The position numbers and the translations under genes are program-made. A stretch of DNA of 32,742 nt from [Eubacterium] saphenum (lineage in GTDB: Bacteria; Bacillota; Clostridia; Lachnospirales; Anaerotignaceae), in assembly GCA_004557645.1 (NCBI GenBank), contig SFGI01000023.1, positions 1-32,742 on the forward strand, written 5' to 3'. Positions within the stretch are counted from its first letter, which is position 1; every line of letters begins with the position of its first letter. Of the stretch, positions 14,590 to 22,481 are shown one piece after another. Below the pieces are notes generated by a model. It saw only the letters and a list, made by a program, of their open reading frames with translations. It had not been told where the DNA came from and ran no database searches.

Positions 14590-15582
14590 TCAGATCTTAT
14601 CCTTGATTTTGCCGATGATATCCGCTTCTGTAAACAACACGCACTGGCGCACTGCATTCTTGAATGCCTTGGCATTGGAACTGCCGTGGGCTTTCACCAC
14701 CAGAGATTTCAGACCGATGAAAGGCGCACCGCCAATTTCATCAGAGTCCATGAATTTTTTCATATTCTTGAAAGGAGTTTTCAGGATCATGGCACCGACC
14801 TTGTAGAAGCCCTTCATGATTTCCCCCTTCAGGATATCAAAAATAGTTTTTGCCAGACCTTCGGACAGCTTCAGAATCGTATTGCCAACGAAACCATCGC
14901 AAACCACAACATCTGCATCGCCATAGGGGATATTTCTGGGCTCGATATTGCCTGTGAAGTTGATGGTTTCCACCTGTTCCAGCAGTTCATAGGTTTCTTT
15001 TGTCAGAGCATTGCCTTTTTCCTTCTCCGCACCGATATTTACCAGGGCAACCTTGGGATTTTTGATGCCAAAAACATTTTCCACATAAACGGAACCCATC
15101 TTCGCAAACTGTTCCAGATATTTCGGCTTACAGTCCACATTGGCACCGCTGTCCAGCAGGAATGTAAATCCATTCTTTGTAGGCAGGCATGTCCCCAATG
15201 CAGGACGTTCTACGCCGGGCAGGCGCCCTACGATCAGCAGCGCGCCTGTCAACAGGGCACCTGTGCTGCCGGCAGAAACGATACCGTCCGCTTCCCCGTT
15301 TTTCACCAGATTCAAAGCGACTACCAAAGAAGAGTCTTTCTTGCGGCGAATCGCCATGGTAGGCACTTCGTCTGTGCTGATGACCTCGGAAGCATGTACG
15401 ACTTCAATACGTTCCTTGTCATATTCATATTTCGCCAGCTCTGCTTTCACCACATCTTCCTGACCTACCAGTTTGATGTTTACATTCAGTTCTTTGACAG
15501 CTTCTACTGCCCCCTTGACTGTTTCTACGGGGGCATTGTCGCCGCCCATAGCATCCAGTGCTACCGTAATTCTTTTTTCCAT
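14590..15582 (-). CDS. plsX: Phosphate acyltransferase PlsX
   Basis: PlsX turns acyl-ACP into acyl phosphate, the donor for the first acylation of glycerol 3-phosphate in membrane lipid synthesis. At 330 residues it has the usual length. It starts with RITVALDAMGGDNAP, the family's N-terminal signature, and contains SAGSTGALL near 105 and a conserved VVCDGFVGNT near 230. The ATG follows AAAGGTGG. Directly downstream is acpP, its acyl donor's carrier. In Bacillus, FapR controls plsX; I do not see a clear FapR operator here. Confidence 0.97.
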   Translation of the reverse strand: MEKRITVALDAMGGDNAPVETVKGAVEAVKELNVNIKLVGQEDVVKAELAKYEYDKERIEVVHASEVISTDEVPTMAIRRKKDSSLVVALNLVKNGEADGIVSAGSTGALLTGALLIVGRLPGVERPALGTCLPTKNGFTFLLDSGANVDCKPKYLEQFAKMGSVYVENVFGIKNPKVALVNIGAEKEKGNALTKETYELLEQVETINFTGNIEPRNIPYGDADVVVCDGFVGNTILKLSEGLAKTIFDILKGEIMKGFYKVGAMILKTPFKNMKKFMDSDEIGGAPFIGLKSLVVKAHGSSNAKAFKNAVRQCVLFTEADIIGKIKDKI

Positions 15583-15626
15583 ATTTCTTCCACCTTTCTG
15601 TGGTATTTTTCAATGCGTTACATTTA

Positions 15627-15655
15627 AGTATACCGAATTTTTGAAGAAATTACAA
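15627..15655 (-). promoter_or_regulatory. Promoter of plsX
   Basis: On the minus strand, TTGTAA (15650-15655) and TATACT (15627-15632) are 17 bases apart, 45 bases before the plsX start codon. Confidence 0.6.
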
Positions 15656-15738
15656 TGCTGTTTCCGATACAAAAATAGCCGAAGTGTCACTCCCATCAAA
15701 GAGTTTCTCAAAAAAAGATTTCCTAATATACAACAAAA

Positions 15739-15764
15739 GGGCGAACTTCTTCCGAAATTCGCCC
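15739..15764 (-). terminator. Terminator of yceD-rpmF
   Basis: GGGCGAA and TTCGCCC form a 7-bp GC-rich stem (extended by TTC/GAA inside). On the minus strand it is followed by TTTTGTTGT. It lies 20 bases after the rpmF stop, so plsX probably depends mostly on its own promoter. Confidence 0.8.
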
Positions 15765-15784
15765 AAATCAAAATCGATTATAAA

Positions 15785-15964
15785 TTAGTCAACTTTGATG
15801 ATTGTTTTTTTGTTGTAAGCACCGCAAGCTTTGCAAACCTGATGAGGAACCATCAGTTCGCCGCATTTGCTACATTTTACCAGGCTGGGTGTTGCGATTT
15901 TCCAGCTCTGTGCTTTTCTCTTGTCTCTTTTGGATTTAGACACTCTACCTTTGGGTACAGCCAT
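15785..15964 (-). CDS. rpmF: 50S ribosomal protein L32
   Basis: This 59-residue basic protein is ribosomal protein L32 of the large subunit. It begins MAVPKGRVSKSKRDKRK, the usual L32 start, and has a zinc-binding ribbon formed by CSKC and CKAC, spaced as in the zinc-dependent (C+) form. GAGGAGGTG precedes the ATG. It starts only 2 bases after the yceD stop and its ribosome binding site is inside the yceD end. The yceD-rpmF pair is conserved across bacteria, often followed by plsX as here. Confidence 0.98.
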   Translation of the reverse strand: MAVPKGRVSKSKRDKRKAQSWKIATPSLVKCSKCGELMVPHQVCKACGAYNKKTIIKVD

Positions 15965-15966
15965 TT

Positions 15967-16482
15967 CTACACCTCCTCGTCATCATTGAAAAGAGCCCTC
16001 AAACTTTCGAACCTAGGATCTCTCTCCGTACGGTCGCATCCGCAATCGCCATCGTTCAGATCCTTGCCGCAGACAGGACAGAGCCCCTTGCAGTCCTCCC
16101 TACAAAGTACCTTCATAGGAAGTTCTCCAATGATACCTCTTTTCACAAAATCCGCAAGATCGATCTGATCTCCCGTAAAAGTTTCTGTCTCTTCGTCTTC
16201 TCTGCCTGTATGAGCAAAACGTTCCTTAATTTCGAAGCAAAGCTCTTTTCTGACAGGGGTCAGGCAACAGCTGCATTCCATCAGCACTGCCGTTTCGCCC
16301 TTTGCATCCAGAACGAAAACATCGTCTTCATTCTTAAGAGTTCCCTCAATTTTTACAGGCTCTACAAATTCCACAACATCAGGATAATCTTTTGCATCAT
16401 CGATCTGTTCTACCAGTTCCACAGGCAGGGTCGCCCCTTTCCGGTTGAACAAATATCCCATTTCAATAATCACATAAATCAC
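15967..16482 (-). CDS. yceD: YceD/DUF177 family protein
   Basis: DUF177 proteins (YlbN in Bacillus, YceD in E. coli) are encoded beside rpmF in most bacteria and have been linked to 23S rRNA accumulation; the biochemical role is not settled. The 171 residues show the family's central LMECSCCLTPV and a C-terminal cysteine cluster (CREDCKGLCPVCGKDLNDG) that probably binds zinc. I use the ATG at 16482, which follows AGGGGTGAT; a second ATG seven codons in is possible. The gene is driven by a full-consensus promoter whose -35 lies in ackA. Confidence 0.9.
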   Translation of the reverse strand: MIYVIIEMGYLFNRKGATLPVELVEQIDDAKDYPDVVEFVEPVKIEGTLKNEDDVFVLDAKGETAVLMECSCCLTPVRKELCFEIKERFAHTGREDEETETFTGDQIDLADFVKRGIIGELPMKVLCREDCKGLCPVCGKDLNDGDCGCDRTERDPRFESLRALFNDDEEV

Positions 16483-16504
16483 CCCTAAACAGTCGTACTA
16501 AAAT

Positions 16505-16533
16505 ATTATACAGAAGTTACTCTTATTTGTCAA
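16505..16533 (-). promoter_or_regulatory. Perfect-consensus sigma-A promoter of yceD-rpmF
   Basis: On the minus strand, TTGACA (16528-16533) and TATAAT (16505-16510) are both perfect and are 17 bases apart. The -35 is formed by the last sense codons of ackA (ctt gac aaa), so coding and promoter functions overlap. Confidence 0.9.
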
Positions 16534-17719
16534 GCAGTTCCTTTGTATCTCTTGCAATAACCAGTTCTTCGTTTGTAGGGATAACCAGTACTCTTACTCT
16601 GGAGTCGGGAGCGGAGATTTCCATTGCTTTGCCTCTCAGAGAGTTGTTGTAGGAGTCGATATGAACGCCCAGGTAGCCCAGGTAGTCACAGATTGCTCTT
16701 CTTGTTGTAGCGGAGTTTTCACCCAGACCAGCTGTGAATACGATACAGTCAACGCCATTCATAGCAGATGCGTAAGCACCGATTCTCTTTGCTACTTTGT
16801 AAGCGAATACGTCCAGAGCTGCTTCTGCTCTGTCATTGCCGTGTTCGGATGCTTCTTCGATGTCACGGAAGTCACTGGAAACACCGGAGATACCCAGTAC
16901 ACCGGATTTCTTGTTCAGGATGTTGTCCATTTCATCGGGTGTCAGGTTTTCTTTCTTCATCAGGTATGTGATAACAGCAGCGTCGATATCACCGGCTCTT
17001 GTACCCATTACCAGACCTTCCAAAGGTGTGAAGCCCATTGTTGTATCGATGGATTTACCATTTCTTACTGCACAGATGGAACCGCCGTTGCCCAGGTGGC
17101 AAGTGATTGTCTTTGTCTGGTCGTAAGGTCTATCCAGCATTTTTGCAGCTTCTTCGGATACGAATCTGTGGGATGTGCCGTGGAAGCCGTATCTTCTGAT
17201 TTTGTATTTTTCATAGTATTCATAAGGCAGAGCGTACAGCCATGCTCTTTCGGGCATTGTCTGATGGAAAGCTGTATCGAATACTGCTACCTGAGGTACG
17301 CCGGGCATAATTTCTTCACAAGCGTGGATACCGATCAGGTTTGCGGGGTTGTGCAGAGGTGCCAGATCGCAGCATTTTTCGATAGCTTCGATAACTTCGG
17401 GTGTGATTACTACGGAGTTTGCGAAGTATTCACCACCATGTACTACACGGTGACCAACTGCGTTGATTTCTTTCATGCTCTTTACTACGCCGTATTCGGG
17501 GTTTGTCAGTGCATCCAGAACCATTTTAACGGATACGCTGTGGTTTTCCTGGTAGTCATCGAAGATAACTGCATCTTTGCCAGCGGGCTGGTGTTTCAGT
17601 CTGGAACCTTCGATACCGATTCTTTCGCACAGGCCTTTTGCCAGTACGCCTTCTGTTTCCATGTCGATCAGCTGATACTTCAGGGAGGAGCTGCCGCAAT
17701 TCAGTACAAGAATTTTCAT
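16523..17719 (-). CDS. ackA: Acetate kinase
   Basis: AckA makes ATP and acetate from acetyl phosphate and ADP, the energy-conserving end of acetate fermentation. The 398-residue length is typical. Seen: NCGSSSLKYQ at 7-16, HRVVHGGE near 90, FDTAFHQTMP with the catalytic aspartate near 148, and GFTPLEGLVMGTRAGDID near 225. AAAGGAGAG precedes the ATG. Pta, which supplies acetyl phosphate, is upstream in the same direction across repeat copy 3. I see no terminator after ackA, so transcripts probably run on into yceD. Confidence 0.98.
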   Translation of the reverse strand: MKILVLNCGSSSLKYQLIDMETEGVLAKGLCERIGIEGSRLKHQPAGKDAVIFDDYQENHSVSVKMVLDALTNPEYGVVKSMKEINAVGHRVVHGGEYFANSVVITPEVIEAIEKCCDLAPLHNPANLIGIHACEEIMPGVPQVAVFDTAFHQTMPERAWLYALPYEYYEKYKIRRYGFHGTSHRFVSEEAAKMLDRPYDQTKTITCHLGNGGSICAVRNGKSIDTTMGFTPLEGLVMGTRAGDIDAAVITYLMKKENLTPDEMDNILNKKSGVLGISGVSSDFRDIEEASEHGNDRAEAALDVFAYKVAKRIGAYASAMNGVDCIVFTAGLGENSATTRRAICDYLGYLGVHIDSYNNSLRGKAMEISAPDSRVRVLVIPTNEELVIARDTKELLDK

Positions 17720-17760
17720 TTTTTTCTCTCCTTTAAATTATGTCTTAATATTTTAAACCT

Positions 17761-17897
17761 GTGAGGCGCCGCCTCACACTCCGCAAGGGGAATGATTCCC
17801 CTTGACCCCCATTTGCAGCAAAATGTACATTTTGCTGCGGTATCGGGTGCAGGGGCTGAGCCCCTGCTGGGGGCATTGGGGGTAACTCCCCCAAGGT
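17761..17897 (+). repeat. Five-palindrome intergenic element, copy 3
   Basis: The copy lies between pta and ackA. Palindromes: A, GTGAGGC/GCCTCAC (17761-17777); B, AAGGGGAAT/ATTCCCCTT (17785-17803); C, a perfect 24-base palindrome beginning GCAGCAAAATG (17815-17838); D, GCAGGGGCT/AGCCCCTGC (17849-17867); E, TTGGGGG/CCCCCAA (17876-17894). A and D are the most changed arms relative to copies 1 and 2, and all remain paired. The spacers CCCCATTTGCA and TATCGGGT are kept. Its plus-strand reading opposes pta-ackA transcription. Confidence 0.92.
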
Positions 17898-17908
17898 TTT
17901 TGTCTTTC

Positions 17909-18910
17909 TTATTTGCCCATTACCTGAGCCTGTACGCTTGTCAGAGCAACTACTGCAACGATATCGTTTGCAGAGCAGCCTCTGGACAGGTCGTTAACGG
18001 GTTTCGCAATACCCTGCAGGATAGGACCGAAGGCTTCTGCGCCGCCAAATCTCTGTACCAGTTTGTAACCGATGTTACCTGCGTCGATGTCGGGGAATAC
18101 CAGAACGTTTGCTTTACCTGCAACTGTGGAGTTGGGAGCTTTCAGTTCGCCAACTTCTTTTACGATAGCAGCGTCCAGCTGGATTTCGCCATCCAGTTTC
18201 AGTTCAGGATATTTTTCTTTTGCGATCTTAACAGCGTCAACAACTTTTGTTACGTCAGCATGTTTTGCAGAACCCATTGTGGAGTGGCTCAGCATAGCAA
18301 CTCTTGCTTCTTTGCCGATGAAGGCATTGTAGGATTTTGCGGAGTCGCCGGCGATGCAAGCCAGTTCTGCGGGGTTGGGGTTCTGGTTCAGGGCACAGTC
18401 AGCGAACAGCAGGATGCCGTCATCGCCATACTGAGGTGTTTTTGTAACCATGATGAAGAAAGAGGATACCAGTTCTGTGCCAGGAGCTGTTTTCAGGATC
18501 TGCAGAGCAGGTCTCAGTGTATCAGCTGTGGAGTGGATCGCGCCAGATACCATACCGTCAGCAACACCCATTTTAACCAGCATAACTGCTACGAACAGAG
18601 AATCATCCATCAGGATCTTTCTTGCTTCTTCCAGTGTCATGCCTTTGCTCTTTCTAGCTTCTGCCAGACCAGCAACCATTTCATCCATTCTTTCGTAGTT
18701 TTCAGGATCTACGAAGATTGCTTTGGAAACGTCGAAGGAGCCAGCTGCTTCGATGATCTTTTCTTTGTTACCGATCAAAACGATGTCTGCCAGTTCGTCT
18801 CTCAGGCATTCAGCTGCTGCTTCCAGGTTTCTTTTTTCATAGGATTCGGGCAGAACGATTACTTTCTTGTCTGCCTTTGCTTTTGCTTTCATTGTGCTTA
18901 AAAAGTCCAC
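17909..18910 (-). CDS. pta: Phosphate acetyltransferase
   Basis: Pta converts acetyl-CoA and phosphate to acetyl phosphate and CoA, feeding AckA. This is the short 333-residue form without the N-terminal regulatory domain of the E. coli enzyme. The family pattern is clear across the length: KKVIVLPESYEKRNLEAA near 15, MVSGAIHSTADTLRPAL near 130, and GDSAKSYNAFIG near 190. The start is GTG at 18908-18910, with AGGAGG 8 bases upstream; the ATG six codons later has no site. It is the first gene of pta-ackA with a promoter at 19001. Confidence 0.98.
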   Translation of the reverse strand: MDFLSTMKAKAKADKKVIVLPESYEKRNLEAAAECLRDELADIVLIGNKEKIIEAAGSFDVSKAIFVDPENYERMDEMVAGLAEARKSKGMTLEEARKILMDDSLFVAVMLVKMGVADGMVSGAIHSTADTLRPALQILKTAPGTELVSSFFIMVTKTPQYGDDGILLFADCALNQNPNPAELACIAGDSAKSYNAFIGKEARVAMLSHSTMGSAKHADVTKVVDAVKIAKEKYPELKLDGEIQLDAAIVKEVGELKAPNSTVAGKANVLVFPDIDAGNIGYKLVQRFGGAEAFGPILQGIAKPVNDLSRGCSANDIVAVVALTSVQAQVMGK

Positions 18911-18967
18911 AGGTATTACCTCCTATTTTATAAAATACTTTACCGTTTACGTTACCTTCTATATTGC

Positions 18968-18985
18968 ATCCGTTCAAAAACGGAT
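18968..18985 (-). promoter_or_regulatory. Hairpin at the 5' end of the pta transcript
   Basis: ATCCGTT-CAAA-AACGGAT is a 7-bp inverted repeat about 10 bases after the expected pta start point. It may protect the 5' end or bind a regulator. A cre-like 14-mer with three mismatches lies just downstream at 18938-18951. Confidence 0.4.
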
Positions 18986-19000
18986 AAGCATATCTATTTT

Positions 19001-19029
19001 ATTATAAACAAAACACGCTCTGTATACAA
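19001..19029 (-). promoter_or_regulatory. Promoter of pta-ackA
   Basis: On the minus strand, TTGTAT (19024-19029) and a perfect TATAAT (19001-19006) are 17 bases apart. A small inverted repeat (GCTCT/AGAGC, 19017-19033) covers the -35 and could also be a weak terminator for the genes upstream. Confidence 0.65.
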
Positions 19030-19074
19030 GAGCATCCCGCAAAAATCCACAAATTTTTTTGAAATAACTCTCTC

Positions 19075-19175
19075 TCAACGGGAAATTTCTTCGCCGCATT
19101 TTCCGCTATAGAGCCATAGTCCTTTTTTCATCGCCGAGCCGCAATAGGGACAAAATCTCCCCTTTGCATCTTTTT
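19075..19175 (-). pseudogene. Out-of-frame remnant of a second zinc ribbon
   Basis: Directly after the stop of the zinc-ribbon membrane protein, the -1 frame reads about 33 codons containing RFCPYCGSAMKKGLWLYSGKCGEE and then a TGA, an evident zinc-ribbon sequence. No start codon or ribosome binding site serves it. A one-base deletion at AGAAAG near 19180 would join it to the gene before. The third cysteine is a serine (AGC for TGC), a sign of decay. Confidence 0.6.
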
Positions 19176-19781
19176 CTACAGCTTTCTGCCGCAGATGGGA
19201 CAATGGGGTTCTTTTTTCCCCATCGTATTCTCGCAATACGGACAAATAAATTTGTCTTTTTCTGCGTTTTCCATTTTTTCCGCATCCAAGGACTGCCAGT
19301 CTTTATGCCAGTATCGATATTCTTTTCCCTGCATCCCTCTATAAAAAACAAGACCTCCAAGGAAAATAAACAGCACCGCAAAGATCGCCTCTCTTGCAGA
19401 AGAAATTCCATGCCGCCCCTGAAATAAATTGAAATATAATGCGGCACCTCCTGCGAAAACCAAAACCGCTGACAGCAAGATGCAGCTAACCGGCGGCATT
19501 TGTAATTGTACTTCCTTTCCGGAACTGCTTCCCTGTATTCCTTTAAAGATACCATAACATCCCAAAGCGATCAGACCAAATGCCAGCAGACCCAGATATC
19601 CCTCCAGCCCCATATTACGCAGTCTGCCGCTATGTAAACTATATTTCGTGCTGTATAAATGGGCTTGAAAGCTGCTGTCAGCGCCATGCTCCATACGAAA
19701 CATCACACTAAGCAACACGATACCCAAAATCAATATCAAAACAGAAAACAACAACAGTCTTCCATTTATCTTTCTTTTCAT
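19176..19781 (-). CDS. Membrane protein with a C-terminal zinc ribbon, probably frameshifted
   Basis: I do not recognise a named family. The 201 residues have about four membrane segments (roughly 8-28, 61-82, 97-117 and 133-150), then a cytoplasmic tail with a zinc ribbon: Cys180-x2-Cys183 and Cys194-x2-Cys197, ending four residues later. The ATG follows GGGGG. It starts 14 bases after the CheA-like gene, so the two are one operon. The sequence past its stop codes for a second zinc ribbon in the -1 frame, so the annotated end is probably caused by a frameshift. Zinc-ribbon membrane proteins of this kind are common in Clostridia without known function. Confidence 0.75.
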   Translation of the reverse strand: MKRKINGRLLLFSVLILILGIVLLSVMFRMEHGADSSFQAHLYSTKYSLHSGRLRNMGLEGYLGLLAFGLIALGCYGIFKGIQGSSSGKEVQLQMPPVSCILLSAVLVFAGGAALYFNLFQGRHGISSAREAIFAVLFIFLGGLVFYRGMQGKEYRYWHKDWQSLDAEKMENAEKDKFICPYCENTMGKKEPHCPICGRKL

Positions 19782-19795
19782 AAAATCCCCCTTTC

Positions 19796-20851
19796 TCAGG
19801 GCATTTCATCTACCACAGGGAATTCCATAAAGAAGGTGGTGCCCATATATTCACGGCTTTCGATACGGATAGTCCCCCCAAGGGAAGCCACCGCCGCATG
19901 CACCACATCCAGCCCAACGCCCCTGCCGGAAAACAGAGTGGCGCTGCTCTTTGTAGTAAAACCGGGGCGCAGCAGGAACGCATAGATTTCGCTGTCCTCA
20001 TATTCTTCCTCAGGCTTTTTCAACAGGCCTTTTTCTTTTGCCTTTTCCAAAATCTGATTCCGATTCAGCCCACGTCCATCATCACGGAAGGCAACAAAGA
20101 CCCGTTGACCTGCCTTCTGTATCTCCACAGAGATTTCCCCCACAGGGGTCTTCCCCATGCACTCCCTGTCTGCTACAGACTCCAAGCCATGATCCATGCT
20201 GTTTTTCATCATCTGCAAAACTGCCATGGAAATCTTATCATAAATATCTCTGGGGACTTCCGTATCCGCACCGGATACTTTTACCATAAATTCCTTCTGC
20301 AGTTCTCTGCCCATGACTGTGGCCAGTCGTTCCATCTGGGGGATCAGCCCTTCAAAATTGGTATAGGGAATCCGCTGCTTGCCCTTTCTGGTATAGGCGA
20401 TCTGATAACTGGGGCCCTCCGGCTCATTTTCATTGTCCACATGGGACAGGAAATTCTTGATGCGGCGCACCACCGCCCAGCCAAAGTCTGTCACTTCATC
20501 ATCCGTTTCCAACCGACGCAGTTCCCGCTTCAAAAAGCCGGAAACCATACGCAAAAGCTGCAGGATCGTCTGCAGATCCTTCTGTGCCGGTGCTGCTTCC
20601 TCTCGCAGATAGGAAAACAGATCCTCCGCCGCATGGGCCGTTTCGGAAATGGCAGGATACCCCATCATGGACGCAGAGCCTTTGATGCTGTGCATCGTAC
20701 GGAACAGGCTGTTTACTTCTTCCGGGGTCACCTCAACTTCTTCTAAATTTGCTTTGGATTCAATAAATCCATCGATCTTATCAACATTTTTCCAGGTTTC
20801 TTCCAGAAAAAGCTCCTGCAGATAATCTGGATTTTCTACAAACCTTTCCAC
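19796..20851 (-). CDS. CheA-like histidine kinase with only Hpt and ATPase domains
   Basis: The 351-residue protein has an N-terminal Hpt domain with the phospho-acceptor His54 in MHSIKGSASMMG and a C-terminal CheA-type ATPase. The ATPase motifs are intact: N box MMKNSMDHGLE (Asn217), DDGRG (257-261), GFTTK (297-301) and SGRGVGLD (308-315). It lacks the CheW-like P5 domain, the CheY-binding P2 domain and a clear P3 dimerisation helix pair; a full CheA is about twice as long. There are no che genes in the window. The start is GTG at 20849-20851, with GAGG 8 bases upstream. It is cotranscribed with the zinc-ribbon membrane protein. It may be a phosphorelay kinase outside chemotaxis; the partner is unknown. 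Confidence 0.85.
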   Translation of the reverse strand: MERFVENPDYLQELFLEETWKNVDKIDGFIESKANLEEVEVTPEEVNSLFRTMHSIKGSASMMGYPAISETAHAAEDLFSYLREEAAPAQKDLQTILQLLRMVSGFLKRELRRLETDDEVTDFGWAVVRRIKNFLSHVDNENEPEGPSYQIAYTRKGKQRIPYTNFEGLIPQMERLATVMGRELQKEFMVKVSGADTEVPRDIYDKISMAVLQMMKNSMDHGLESVADRECMGKTPVGEISVEIQKAGQRVFVAFRDDGRGLNRNQILEKAKEKGLLKKPEEEYEDSEIYAFLLRPGFTTKSSATLFSGRGVGLDVVHAAVASLGGTIRIESREYMGTTFFMEFPVVDEMP

Positions 20852-21194
20852 TTCATCATCCTCTTACTGCTTTTATATCAAAAGAAATTCATTTTCTTTT
20901 TGCTCAATCATACTCCGTTTATGGAAAGAAAAAGAGATCGTTTCTTTTCACTCCCTTCTCTGCCCATGTTAACACAAGTATAGACCTAAATTCAGAAAAT
21001 TTCCAGACGATTTTCTCAAAAAATCGCAAAAAATGTGGTATACTTTTACTTGATCCGGAAACGTCTTTTTACGGAATATCTTTGTCCGCAAAAAGGCGAA
21101 AATCTGGGGGAATTATCCAGAAAAATATGAAGACGATCCTGCTTTCAAATAGTATATTTTGCAAAAGCGCTTTTCAAAGAAAGGATGAGAAACC
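20852..21194. other. Divergent intergenic region and tmcAL leader
   Basis: This 343-base gap separates the minus-strand kinase from plus-strand tmcAL and holds no gene. An extended -10 (TGG then TATACT at 21039-21044) points to tmcAL, with a poor -35. Its leader carries a hairpin at 21065-21095 (CTTTTT-A-CGGA with TCCG-C-AAAAAG) and a perfect palindrome AAAAGCGCTTTT (21163-21174) just before the ribosome binding site. I found no convincing promoter for the kinase. Confidence 0.55.
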
Positions 21195-22418
21195 ATGAAG
21201 ACCCTTGGTATCATTACCGAATATAATCCCTTCCATAAAGGGCATGCATATATGATCGAAGAAGCCAAACGCAAAGCCGGCGCAGACCGTGTGGTTGTCG
21301 TAATGAGCGGCAGTTTTGTCCAGAGGGGCGAACCTGCCATCTTCGATAAATGGACAAGAGCAGAAGCTGCCCTGAAAAACGGCGTTGACATGGTGCTGGA
21401 GCTGCCTGTCCTTTTCGCTGCATCCAAAGCAGAAACTTTCGCCCGTGCTGCCGTCCGCATTTTGGAGGAAAGCGGCATCGTGGATGTCCTCTGCTTCGGT
21501 TCCGAAAGCGGCGATCTGCACTCCCTGCAGGAGGCAGCCAAGCTGATGACCAACGAAACAGAAGAATTCCAGCGTCTGCTGAAGGAGCAGCTGGATGAAG
21601 GGCTTTCCTATCCCGCTGCCCGGGCAAAGGCACTGGAGACCGTCTCCCAGATCAACAGCGAAATTTTATCCCGCCCCAATCATATTTTGGGTCTGGAATA
21701 TCTGAAAGCTTTGGACTATTATTCCTGTTCCATGGAGCCTATAACCATCAAACGGGAAGGCGATTACAACAGTCCCTCCCTCACCGATGGCTACGCTTCC
21801 GCCGCTGCCATCCGCAAAGCCCTTGCCGAAGACCGCAGCACAGAAGCCATGACACAGCTGCCGGAAAATACCCACGATCTTTATAATAAGGCATTGTCCC
21901 TGGGGACTGCCCCTGTTTTCTGGGAAGAACTGGCCCCTGCCCTCCATTATAAGCTGCGTACCACCTCCGCAGAGGAACTGTGGGAGATCGCCGAAGTGAC
22001 AGAAGGTCTGGAAAATCGCATCCTTCATTCCATCGATACCTGCTACGAAATGCGGGATATCATAGATTTTATCAAGACCAAACGCTATACCCGCACAAAG
22101 ATTCAGCGCATCCTGCTCCATATCCTGCTGGATATCAAAGAAAAGGAAGTTTCTTATTTCCTGAACCTTCCCAAAATGCCCTATATCCGCGTGTTGGGCT
22201 TCCAGAAGGAACGTTCCGATATTCTGGCAGACCTGACGGAAAACGCTAAATGCCCTGTGCTGACCAATCTGAAAAAGGCCCCTGAGCTTCTAAACGAGGA
22301 CGGTTTGGCTCTGCTGGCGTTGGAAAAAACAGCAACAGACCTGCACGCATTGGCATATCCAAACCCTATCTACCGCGGTCCAAATCAGGATTTCACCAAA
22401 CCTTTGGTCATCCTGTAA
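21195..22418 (+). CDS. tmcAL: tRNA(Met) cytidine acetate ligase
   Basis: TmcAL (YlbM) makes N4-acetylcytidine at the wobble position of elongator tRNA-Met from acetate and ATP. The 407-residue length fits. The nucleotidyltransferase-like start has EYNPFHKGH at 9-17, followed by MSGSFVQRGEPAIFDKWTRA near 37, the signature of this family. The ATG follows GGATGAG. It needs free acetate, which the pta-ackA pathway in this window releases; that link is inference. ylbJ follows in the same direction after 63 bases, as these two genes are neighbours in Bacillus. Confidence 0.95.
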   Translation: MKTLGIITEYNPFHKGHAYMIEEAKRKAGADRVVVVMSGSFVQRGEPAIFDKWTRAEAALKNGVDMVLELPVLFAASKAETFARAAVRILEESGIVDVLCFGSESGDLHSLQEAAKLMTNETEEFQRLLKEQLDEGLSYPAARAKALETVSQINSEILSRPNHILGLEYLKALDYYSCSMEPITIKREGDYNSPSLTDGYASAAAIRKALAEDRSTEAMTQLPENTHDLYNKALSLGTAPVFWEELAPALHYKLRTTSAEELWEIAEVTEGLENRILHSIDTCYEMRDIIDFIKTKRYTRTKIQRILLHILLDIKEKEVSYFLNLPKMPYIRVLGFQKERSDILADLTENAKCPVLTNLKKAPELLNEDGLALLALEKTATDLHALAYPNPIYRGPNQDFTKPLVIL

Positions 22419-22481
22419 TACAATCATGAATGTTTGAAAACAGGCATAGACTCATACCAAACGACTTTTTCGAGGTTTCCC

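Noticed and set aside
19106..19555. 149-codon minus-strand frame overlapping the zinc-ribbon gene
   Set aside because: It lacks a ribosome binding site and the product is basic and cysteine-rich in a way typical of an off-frame shadow. The membrane and zinc-ribbon frame is the real one.
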